From Winogradskyella sp. (lineage in GTDB: Bacteria; Bacteroidota; Bacteroidia; Flavobacteriales; Flavobacteriaceae): a stretch of 17,690 bases of DNA. Location of the stretch: positions 1-17,690 of the forward strand of contig JASBSE010000293.1 of the NCBI GenBank assembly GCA_030149115.1, read 5' to 3'. Numbering within the stretch: the stretch's first letter is position 1; every line of letters starts with the position of its first letter. Shown one piece after another: positions 7,856 to 14,374 of this stretch. The notes below the pieces were generated by a model. The model searched no databases and was not told the origin of the DNA. It worked only from the letters and a program-made list of their open reading frames with translations. The position numbers and the translations under genes were made by a program.

Positions 7856-9151
7856 ATGAAGCTTCCAGGAATCATTAAAAATAATATAGTACTTAAGATT
7901 ACGTCTCTTAATGCAATTGTTATTGCTATTAGGTTGGTTATTTCTGGTTTCACACAATGGTTATTAGCAATAACTTTTGGCGAAGCTGGTATTGCCAGAA
8001 TTGGTCAGGTTAGAAATATAATGGGTATGTTAACCAGTATTTCTTCTCTTGGTATCTTTAATGGTATTGTAAAATATGTTGCGGAGCATAAAAATAATAA
8101 ACCCGAATTAAATAAACTTTTTTCTACAGCCACAGTTTTTATAATTATAGGCTCTTTAGTTTCTGGAGTTGTTCTCTTCTTTTGCGCAGGTTATTTTTCA
8201 AAGATTCTATTCAAATCCAATGAGTTTACCTATGTTTTTAAGGTTATTGCTTTTATAGTTCCTTTTGTGGCTTTAAACCGAGCTTTGTATGGTATTGTCA
8301 ATGGCTTATCCGAATATAAAAACTATGCAAGGATAGAGCTGATAAGTTATTTGTTGTCAGCAATGTTATTGGTCTTAGCGCTTTATAAGGCTAATTTAAA
8401 AGCAGCCATATTGGCAATAGCAGTTGTACCTGTTATTCAACTAGGAGTCATAATAATTGTATTCGGAAAAGTTGTAAAACGTTATGTTGACTTCAAGAAA
8501 TTAAAGTTTAGTTTAGATTATAGGAATAGTTTATTAGCTTTTACATTGATGTCCTTTGTGTCTACCTTTTTGCTAAACTATATAGAGTTAAACATTATAA
8601 GTCTTATAGAAAATAAAATAAATATTAATGAGGCAGGTTATTGGACAGCTGTGAGTTTTATTTCAAAAAATTATATGGTTTTTGCTTCAGGCTTATTTAC
8701 GCTTTATGTAATCCCAAGGTTTGCTAATATTTACACCAAGGAAGCTTTTAAACGTGAAGTCTTTAATATTTATAAAACTATCTTACCAATATTTGGTTTG
8801 GGTATGATTATGGTATATCTATTAAGGTATGTTATAATAGACGTTATTTATCCGGATTTTAAGGGTATGGAGCCTTTATTTAAATGGCAGTTGTTGGGCG
8901 ATTTTGTTAGGCTTTGTAGTTTGATTATTGCACATCAATTTTTAGCAAAGCGAATGGTTAAAAGCTTTGTAATTACAGAAATTATTTCACTTGTTTTATT
9001 TTATGTCCTTACTGTCTTATTTTTAAATTACTTTAATACAGAGGGTGTAGTAATTGCACATTTAGTAAGGAATATCATCTATTTTATAATAGTATCTGCG
9101 GTAGTAGTAAATTACTTTAAAAAGAATAGAAAAGTGAGTAAAGAAGAGTAG
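7856..9151 (+). CDS. wzx: Wzx-type flippase, second paralogue of the tandem pair
   Basis: This is a 431-residue membrane protein. An in-frame TTG exists at 7850, but ATG 7856 (MKLPGIIKNN) is the better start, 11 bases after the previous stop. It aligns along its full length with the preceding flippase. VLKITSLN answers VLVKAASLN, IGQVRNIMGMLTSISSLGIFN answers IGNLRNFLSTIQSISIAGLYN, EHKNNKPEL answers KHKNNEKEL, and both carry EAGYWTAV, PRFA, YKTxLPIF, LGDFxR and QFLAK/KFLAK. The identity by eye is moderate, so the duplication is old or the two copies were brought together by transfer. Each probably flips a lipid-linked oligosaccharide. Whether both serve one glycan is unknown. It converges on the next gene with a four-base gap and no visible terminator. 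Confidence 0.88.
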   Translation: MKLPGIIKNNIVLKITSLNAIVIAIRLVISGFTQWLLAITFGEAGIARIGQVRNIMGMLTSISSLGIFNGIVKYVAEHKNNKPELNKLFSTATVFIIIGSLVSGVVLFFCAGYFSKILFKSNEFTYVFKVIAFIVPFVALNRALYGIVNGLSEYKNYARIELISYLLSAMLLVLALYKANLKAAILAIAVVPVIQLGVIIIVFGKVVKRYVDFKKLKFSLDYRNSLLAFTLMSFVSTFLLNYIELNIISLIENKININEAGYWTAVSFISKNYMVFASGLFTLYVIPRFANIYTKEAFKREVFNIYKTILPIFGLGMIMVYLLRYVIIDVIYPDFKGMEPLFKWQLLGDFVRLCSLIIAHQFLAKRMVKSFVITEIISLVLFYVLTVLFLNYFNTEGVVIAHLVRNIIYFIIVSAVVVNYFKKNRKVSKEE

Positions 9152-9155
9152 AAGT

Positions 9156-10301
9156 TTATCCCTTATTATTAATCCAAGTATTTAAGTATTTTTCTGCAGA
9201 AACAATATAGTTGTGTTCCTCTTCTATAAATTGTCTAGCATTGGAGGATATTTCAATAATTTTTTTGGGATTATTTATTAGCCATTCAAGTTTTTTAGCA
9301 ACCTCTTTTGCGTTTGGTAAAGCATTTATTGCAATGGTATCTTCTTCAATATTATAATATTCTAACCATTCTTTTTCAGCACCAGTAAATACTACTTTGC
9401 CTTTTGCCATAGCTTCTAGAGCGTTATACCCTTGGTCGTAAGCATAAACTTGATCTAATAAGATATGTGCTTCATTATAGGATTTAATATATTCTTTATA
9501 CGGCAGACTTTTAGCTGTTATAATTTTTATACGTTCACTATATTTTTGTTTTATTAAAGTGAGTGCTTCGTCAAAAATATCATTTCCTTTTTTAAAATAA
9601 TTATGGGAGTTAATACCGTGAAAAATAACAATTTGACTATTCAAAAAAGGTTCTTCAAACTTTAGGTTGTCTGTGTTAATTGGATTTGGAATTAGGCCTA
9701 AATATTTGGGATGATTCCTTAGTGGTAAATGGTAATCTATGTCTGAGGCTATCACACCATTAATTCTTTTAAAAATATGCTCGTGAAGTTCTTTAAATTC
9801 TGAAGTTAAAAACTTTAATCCGTAAGAATGAATGAAAGATTTGCCTTTACCGTTCTTATAAGGAGTTAAAATGGAGTATCTAAAGTTGTCTCTATTTGCA
9901 TAAGAAATACTTATATAATCAGTGCCACAAGACAATAAATATATGTTGTTGTTCCATGAAGCAATTGCTGTAAAGATATCTTTTTCCACAGCGGCTGTAC
10001 AGCCAAAAGGTGCTTCGTTAATAAATTGAACAATATCAAATTGGCTTAATTTAGACTGTAGCTGTAAAATTTGGTTTTTTATATTTTGAGACTCAAGGTC
10101 ATAGCCAGATAAACGATAAACAATATTCTTTAATTTTTGTTTAATACCATTGTTGTATTTTTTTTCAATCAGTATATCTACGCTATAGGCTTTAAAACCA
10201 TCAAAAGGAGCTATTATTGTGACATGGTGACCTAGTTTTTCCAAGCCTTCTTTCAAAGAATTGTGAAGTCTGCTATATTCGCCAACAAGTAAAATCTTCA
10301 T
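9156..10301 (-). CDS. GT-B fold glycosyltransferase (GT4-like / glycosyltransferase group 1)
   Basis: This 381-residue soluble protein has a two-Rossmann GT-B layout. The N-terminal MKILLVGEYSRLHNSLKEGL and GHHVTIIAP open the acceptor domain, LIPNPINTDNL (203-213) marks the inter-domain region, and the C-terminal donor domain carries YNALEAMAKGKVVFTG (292-307). In the last of these, E296 occupies the position of the conserved GT4 glutamate. The usual E-x7-E is incomplete: the first glutamate is replaced within DQGYNALE, so this is a divergent member, and donor and acceptor are unknown. It is a lone minus-strand gene between two plus-strand blocks. It converges with the second flippase (4 bases) and diverges from the next GT4 gene across 40 bases containing two facing promoter-like boxes. 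Confidence 0.82.
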   Translation of the reverse strand: MKILLVGEYSRLHNSLKEGLEKLGHHVTIIAPFDGFKAYSVDILIEKKYNNGIKQKLKNIVYRLSGYDLESQNIKNQILQLQSKLSQFDIVQFINEAPFGCTAAVEKDIFTAIASWNNNIYLLSCGTDYISISYANRDNFRYSILTPYKNGKGKSFIHSYGLKFLTSEFKELHEHIFKRINGVIASDIDYHLPLRNHPKYLGLIPNPINTDNLKFEEPFLNSQIVIFHGINSHNYFKKGNDIFDEALTLIKQKYSERIKIITAKSLPYKEYIKSYNEAHILLDQVYAYDQGYNALEAMAKGKVVFTGAEKEWLEYYNIEEDTIAINALPNAKEVAKKLEWLINNPKKIIEISSNARQFIEEEHNYIVSAEKYLNTWINNKG

Positions 10302-10310
10302 TTATATCGT

Positions 10311-10318
10311 TACATTTG
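10311..10318 (+). promoter_or_regulatory. Possible Bacteroidota -7 box for the GT4-fdtA unit
   Basis: TACATTTG matches TAnnTTTG. A start about 7 bases downstream would give a leader of about 17 bases to the ATG at 10342. No TTG is found at the expected -33 position, so the match rests on the -7 box, its position in a 40-base divergent gap, and its mirror partner on the other strand. Confidence 0.45.
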
Positions 10319-10323
10319 CTTTT

Positions 10324-10331
10324 CAAAGATA
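10324..10331 (-). promoter_or_regulatory. Possible Bacteroidota -7 box for the minus-strand GT-B gene
   Basis: The minus strand reads TATCTTTG, matching TAnnTTTG, six bases from the plus-strand box at 10311-10318 and facing it. The predicted leader to the ATG at 10301 is about 16 bases, almost the same as on the other side. The inner halves (TTTG and CAAA) also form a short inverted repeat around CTTTT. A -33 TTG is not visible. Confidence 0.42.
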
Positions 10332-10341
10332 GTTGTAAATC

Positions 10342-11424
10342 ATGAGAACCACTGCTAAAAAGATATGTATTGTAGTTCATTCACTTGGTGGTGGTGGTGC
10401 TGAGAGATCGTCTGCATTATTATCAGAAATACTATATGAATTAGGTTATGATATCCATATCGTTTCTGTACTAGATATTATTGACTACCCATTTAAGGGT
10501 AGGTTATTAAATTTAGGGAAACTCAAGGCTAAAAATGATTCTGTTTTTGGACGTGTGAGAAGACTAATTGTCTTAAAGAAGTATCTTAGAAAACATAAAT
10601 TTGATTATGTAATTGATAGTAGGACACGTATAGATTTTTTTAAAGAACTTATTATTTCTAAATATTTGTATGGTGGTATAAAGTCAATTTACTTAGTACA
10701 TAGTTTTAAGCTTAATAACTATATAAATTCAAATTTCTATTTTGGTCGTCAATTATATTCTAATGCTTATAAAATAGTAGCTGTTTCAAAAGGAATACAA
10801 GAAGAATTAGAAATTAAATATAGATTTAAAAATGTAATAATGATTTACAATTCTATTAACCCTAAGGTTAATTGTTTCAATAATAAAGAATCAATCGAAA
10901 ATTATATTTTGTTTTTTGGGAGATTAAATGATAAGATAAAGAACATCTCATTATTACTCCATGCTTATAAAATATCTGCTTTGAGCAAAAAAGCAATAAG
11001 TCTCAAAATTTTAGGTGATGGTGTAGATTTAGAAAGAATAAAAAAGAATGTGTTAGATTTAGACTTAGAAGATTATGTTTATTTCTTACCATACCAGCCA
11101 GATCCATGTAATATTATTAAAAATGCAATGTTTACTGTGTTAACGAGCAGGTATGAGGGTTTTCCAATGGTAATACCAGAGTCTTTAATCATGGAAGTTC
11201 CTGTAATATCTGTAGATTGTAAATCGGGACCAAACGAAGTTATTGTAGATGAGTATAATGGTTTACTGGTAGAAAATCATAATCCAGAGGCCTTAGCTAA
11301 TGCAATGAACAGAATGGTAATAGATAAAGATTTATATTTACAATGCAAAAAAAATGCAAAATCTAGTGTGGAGCATTTATCTAAAGAAAATATTAGCAAA
11401 CAATGGAAGGCCATTCTTCAATAA
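10342..11424 (+). CDS. GT4-family glycosyltransferase (group 1)
   Basis: This 360-residue cytoplasmic protein is a standard GT4 enzyme. IVVHSLGGGGAERSSALLSE (10-29) is the N-terminal acceptor-domain motif with its glycine loop. VAVSKGIQEEL and IYNSINP fall at the domain junction, and FFGRLNDKIKNISLLLHAY opens the donor domain. SRYEGFPMVIPESLIMEVPV (269-288) has the E-x7-E pair at E272 and E280, a retaining GT4 hallmark, and NGLLVENHNPEALANAMNRM follows. It would transfer a sugar from a nucleotide donor to the lipid-linked oligosaccharide; the sugar is not predictable. It is the first gene of a two-gene plus-strand unit with the isomerase 14 bases downstream. Confidence 0.92.
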   Translation: MRTTAKKICIVVHSLGGGGAERSSALLSEILYELGYDIHIVSVLDIIDYPFKGRLLNLGKLKAKNDSVFGRVRRLIVLKKYLRKHKFDYVIDSRTRIDFFKELIISKYLYGGIKSIYLVHSFKLNNYINSNFYFGRQLYSNAYKIVAVSKGIQEELEIKYRFKNVIMIYNSINPKVNCFNNKESIENYILFFGRLNDKIKNISLLLHAYKISALSKKAISLKILGDGVDLERIKKNVLDLDLEDYVYFLPYQPDPCNIIKNAMFTVLTSRYEGFPMVIPESLIMEVPVISVDCKSGPNEVIVDEYNGLLVENHNPEALANAMNRMVIDKDLYLQCKKNAKSSVEHLSKENISKQWKAILQ

Positions 11425-11438
11425 TAAAAGATAAATTA

Positions 11439-11837
11439 ATGCAAAAGATTTCATTGATAGATATTCCAAAAGTCCACGACGAAAGAGGATCTCTTGCGGT
11501 TGTAGAAAAAGACACAATTCCTTTTACCGTTAAAAGAGTATATTATCTATTTGATGTCCCTATTGATAGCTATAGAGGTGGCCATGCTCATAAAGAACAA
11601 GAGTCTGTAATAATAGCGCTTAGCGGTAGTTTTGAAGTTATTGTAGATGATGGTGTTGCTCAAAAACGAATAATGCTAAACAAACCAACACAAGGTCTTT
11701 TTATTTCTACGAACATTTGGAGAGAGATAGATAATTTTTCTTCTGGGGCAGTTTGCTTGGTCCTGGCGTCTAGTAATTATAACGAAGCAGAATATATTAG
11801 AGACTACAATGATTTTAAAAATCACGTAACAGGATAG
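11439..11837 (+). CDS. fdtA: dTDP-4-keto-6-deoxyhexose 3,4-ketoisomerase, FdtA/QdtA type cupin
   Basis: An ATG at 11403, inside the preceding gene, would give 144 residues. The ATG at 11439 gives 132 residues, close to the usual ~135-140, and places the first conserved motif (ISLIDIPKVHDERGSLAVVE) at the normal N-terminus, so it is chosen. The protein is a small single-domain cupin. SYRGGHAHKEQ (44-54) holds H49 and H51, the histidine pair expected at the active site of this family, and LSGSFEVIVDDG continues the barrel. The family converts dTDP-4-keto-6-deoxyglucose to the 3-keto isomer, the substrate of the FdtB-type aminotransferase at 5433. Whether the product is the galacto (FdtA) or gluco (QdtA) epimer cannot be decided. 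Its 3' end overlaps the convergent GT2 gene by 16 bases. Confidence 0.9.
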   Translation: MQKISLIDIPKVHDERGSLAVVEKDTIPFTVKRVYYLFDVPIDSYRGGHAHKEQESVIIALSGSFEVIVDDGVAQKRIMLNKPTQGLFISTNIWREIDNFSSGAVCLVLASSNYNEAEYIRDYNDFKNHVTG

Positions 11838-12745
11838 TAAAGCTTTTCTCCTTTTAGAGATTTTAGTTTTAGTAATAATCTCACCATCCATCTTGGAGCA
11901 TTAAGGACTAAGCGCTGTTTTGGTCTTAAGTTTTTTGTTTCAATGTGATTTTTATAAAATCTAAAACTTTCACCATCTTTTTCTAATTTGCTTAAAATAG
12001 CTAAAGGAAACCTATTTCTGTCTAGATAAATTTTTAAGCTTTTGTTGGTTTTTTCGAAATCAAAGTATTTGTTGTACTTGGGTTTGTTTTTCACGCTAAA
12101 TATGGTGTTGCTCAAGCTTTCAGGAACGTAGTTATAATAGGCTAATACTTCATTTATGAATACAACCTTGTAGTTAAGCCCAATGCGTATCCAAAGATCA
12201 GTATCTTGTCCAGAAACAATTGATGTATCAAAGTAACCGGTTTTTTCGAGTATCTCATTTTTAAAAACTACACTAGAACTTGTAATGATGGTGTGGTCTA
12301 AGCTAGATTCAAAAAAGTTTCGAACTGCATAAGTTTTGTCTTGCTTAAAATTATAAGTAGCGACAACTATTTTGTCTTCATATTTGTGTGCTACTGCTGT
12401 GGCAAAAACGGATTCGTTAGGATATGCAATAATGGAATCGTGTACTTTTTTAAGATAATCGACATCCCAAAGATCATCACCATCTAATAAAGCAATAAAA
12501 GAATTGCTTGCAGCTTTAATACCTGTGTTTCTGCAATGTGAAGCACCTTGGTTTTTGGTACTAATGATTTTTATTCTTTCATCCTTAAATCCTTCAATAA
12601 TATCTAAACTTTTGTCTGTAGAGCCATCGTTAACAATAATAAGTTCAAAATCTTTAAACGATTGTTGTAGTACACTCTCAATAGTAGTTTTTATGTACTT
12701 CTCTTTGTTGTATACTGATATGATAACAGAAAAGGAAACACTCAT
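11822..12745 (-). CDS. GT2-family glycosyltransferase
   Basis: The frame reaches an upstream ATG at 12775, but the ATG at 12745 is preferred. It forms an ATGA four-base overlap with the stop of the upstream gene and begins directly at the domain (MSVSFSVIISVYNKEKYI). The resulting 307-residue protein has the GT-A signature of GT2 enzymes: IIVNDGSTDKS (36-46), NQGASHCRNTGIKAA and ALLDGDDLW (85-93) with the metal-binding DGDD, then a loop with SGQDTDLWIRIG. No membrane helices are evident, so it acts at the cytoplasmic face on a lipid-linked acceptor. It is the last gene of the minus-strand run. Its 3' end overlaps the isomerase gene on the opposite strand by 16 bases. Confidence 0.92.
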   Translation of the reverse strand: MSVSFSVIISVYNKEKYIKTTIESVLQQSFKDFELIIVNDGSTDKSLDIIEGFKDERIKIISTKNQGASHCRNTGIKAASNSFIALLDGDDLWDVDYLKKVHDSIIAYPNESVFATAVAHKYEDKIVVATYNFKQDKTYAVRNFFESSLDHTIITSSSVVFKNEILEKTGYFDTSIVSGQDTDLWIRIGLNYKVVFINEVLAYYNYVPESLSNTIFSVKNKPKYNKYFDFEKTNKSLKIYLDRNRFPLAILSKLEKDGESFRFYKNHIETKNLRPKQRLVLNAPRWMVRLLLKLKSLKGEKLYYPVT

Positions 12746-13641
12746 TTTTTTGAGTTTAGGTGACAATAATAACACAAACGATAGAAATCAAAAATAAATA
12801 ATGAAGGTCTATTGCTTAAAAGATTCTTTTCAAATTTGGCCTTAAAATGGTTATAGATATTGTTGAAAATAAAGCCTAGTTTTAATTTGCTAATTGTTTT
12901 GTGGGTACGTGATATTAAAGTGTAGTTAGGATCTATAAGTCCGCTTTTTATAAAAAGATTAATAGCTTCTACGGATTCCAGTGATTTTTTTATAAAGGTT
13001 TTACTGTCTTCAATACCAAGATGATAAGTTGGATTATTAATATGTTTTATCGGTATTTTATGTTGCATTAAATTGTAAGAGAACAAAGTATCTTCGTGCC
13101 TAAAGTTTGGGATGTCCTCATTAAACTTCACAGTCTTAAAAATGCTTTTATGTATTAAAAAATTTAGGGTTAAAAAGCTTAAGTAAACATTCTTATTTCG
13201 GTCATTGTGGTCTAGTGCTTCTCGTTTTTTACCATAATGCCAACGCAAAGTTTTTAATTCATCTTGGTCAGTTTCTGGATATAAAATACCTCCATAGATG
13301 ACGCAAGGTTCTTTATCTATAACAGACATATAGTTTAGAATAAAGTCTTCTGATATAGGCATCACATCAGCATCTAAAAACAATAGCCAATCGTATATGG
13401 CATCTTCAGCAAGTTTGTTTCTTATAGCGCTTCTGCCAATATTTTTAGAAAGGACTTTGACATTACAATGTTCTAAAGTTGTTAGAGTTTTATTTAGGTC
13501 TACAATATTTTTATCGGTAGAGCAATCATCGTAAATTAAAATTTCAAATTTAAAATTAAGATGTGATTTACACTGTTTATAAATGTTTTCTACTAAAGAA
13601 ACAACATTATAATTATATGTAGGTATTAGTACCGAAATCAT
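12742..13641 (-). CDS. GT2-family glycosyltransferase
   Basis: This 299-residue protein has the GT-A fold. MISVLIPTYNYNVVSLVENI opens the nucleotide-binding half. ILIYDDCSTDKN (34-45) supplies the conserved aspartates, LSKNIGRSAIRNKLAE follows, and WLLFLDADVMP (85-95) contains the DxD metal site (D90, D92). GGILYPE, LRWHYGKKRE and FRHEDTLFSYNL continue a pattern common in Bacteroidota surface-polysaccharide GT2s. The last ~70 residues are basic and somewhat hydrophobic and may touch the membrane. Both ends overlap neighbours by four bases (ATGA), so translation is coupled to the methyltransferase upstream and the second GT2 downstream. Donor and acceptor sugars are unknown. Confidence 0.9.
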   Translation of the reverse strand: MISVLIPTYNYNVVSLVENIYKQCKSHLNFKFEILIYDDCSTDKNIVDLNKTLTTLEHCNVKVLSKNIGRSAIRNKLAEDAIYDWLLFLDADVMPISEDFILNYMSVIDKEPCVIYGGILYPETDQDELKTLRWHYGKKREALDHNDRNKNVYLSFLTLNFLIHKSIFKTVKFNEDIPNFRHEDTLFSYNLMQHKIPIKHINNPTYHLGIEDSKTFIKKSLESVEAINLFIKSGLIDPNYTLISRTHKTISKLKLGFIFNNIYNHFKAKFEKNLLSNRPSLFIFDFYRLCYYCHLNSKK

Positions 13642-14372
13642 TCAGATATTATTTTTTTTGCAATAATTACTGTTTCTTCTTTATAGCCAAAATAAGCATT
13701 GCTTTTGTAATTGTTGATCTCTATAGAAAAACCTACTTTATCTAATCTTCTTTCTAAACCTTTGATAGAGTAAACTCTAACATGGTCTTTTTGACCAAAA
13801 GCCTTTTCTCGGTCAGCGGGATTTCTGATTGATCTATCTTCATAAATTTCACCATCTTTAAATGGAGTTTGAATATAACACGAGCCGCTTGGTTTTAAAA
13901 CTCTATAAAGTTCAGATATGGCTTTCGTATCATCTTCAATATGCTCTAAAACATGATAACAAATTATTACATCAAAAAAGTTATCCTCCTTTGGAATAGC
14001 TGTAATGTCATAGCGATAATCAGCTGTAAATTCATCTTCAAAATCGGTACTGAAATATTCTATATCTAAATTTTTAAATTTACTATAAAGTATTTTGTTT
14101 GGTGAAAAATGTAGAAGGTTTCCATGTAAAACGTTGTTGTTTTTTAAAGTGTCGTACAATCTTCTAGTTCTACTTCTACTACCACAGTTGGGGCATAATA
14201 AATCCTCGTCATAGATTGTTACAAACTGGTTTAGCCTTTTACTACAGATATTACATAGGTGATTACTTCCGCTATACTTTATACTTATTAGTCGTCTGAA
14301 TAAAGATTCGTTTTTTTTTAGTATGCTTTTTGGAATAATAAATTTAGCAATTCTTTTTAAGCTATTATACAT
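13638..14372 (-). CDS. SAM-dependent class I methyltransferase with N-terminal zinc ribbon
   Basis: The 244-residue protein has two parts. Residues 1-35 are basic and partly hydrophobic. Residues 40-63 carry CNIC and CPNC (C40, C43, C60, C63), a four-cysteine zinc-ribbon-like motif. The rest is a methyltransferase type 11-like Rossmann domain. HFSPNKILYSKF and YFSTDFEDEFTADYRYDIT stand in for the SAM-binding region and acidic strand, and FDVIICYHVLEHIEDDTKA (133-151) and LYRVLKPSGSCYIQTPF follow. The canonical GxGxG loop is not obvious, as in several glycan-locus methyltransferases of this group. A likely role is methylating a sugar of the surface glycan or its terminal residue, inferred from context. 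It starts two bases after the FtsE-like stop and overlaps the next gene by four. Confidence 0.85.
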   Translation of the reverse strand: MYNSLKRIAKFIIPKSILKKNESLFRRLISIKYSGSNHLCNICSKRLNQFVTIYDEDLLCPNCGSRSRTRRLYDTLKNNNVLHGNLLHFSPNKILYSKFKNLDIEYFSTDFEDEFTADYRYDITAIPKEDNFFDVIICYHVLEHIEDDTKAISELYRVLKPSGSCYIQTPFKDGEIYEDRSIRNPADREKAFGQKDHVRVYSIKGLERRLDKVGFSIEINNYKSNAYFGYKEETVIIAKKIISE

Positions 14373-14374
14373 GC

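Noticed and set aside
11403..11438. Twelve-residue N-terminal extension of the ketoisomerase
   Set aside because: It overlaps the end of the GT4 gene, is not part of the cupin domain, and the ATG at 11439 gives the usual family length and histidine numbering.
11676..11891. Minus-strand open frame across the isomerase/GT2 junction
   Set aside because: It overlaps two well-supported genes in other frames, and its sequence is low in recognisable structure.
12746..12775. Ten-residue N-terminal extension of the last GT2 gene
   Set aside because: The ATG at 12745 makes an ATGA overlap like the one at the other end of the neighbouring gene and starts directly at the GT2 domain.
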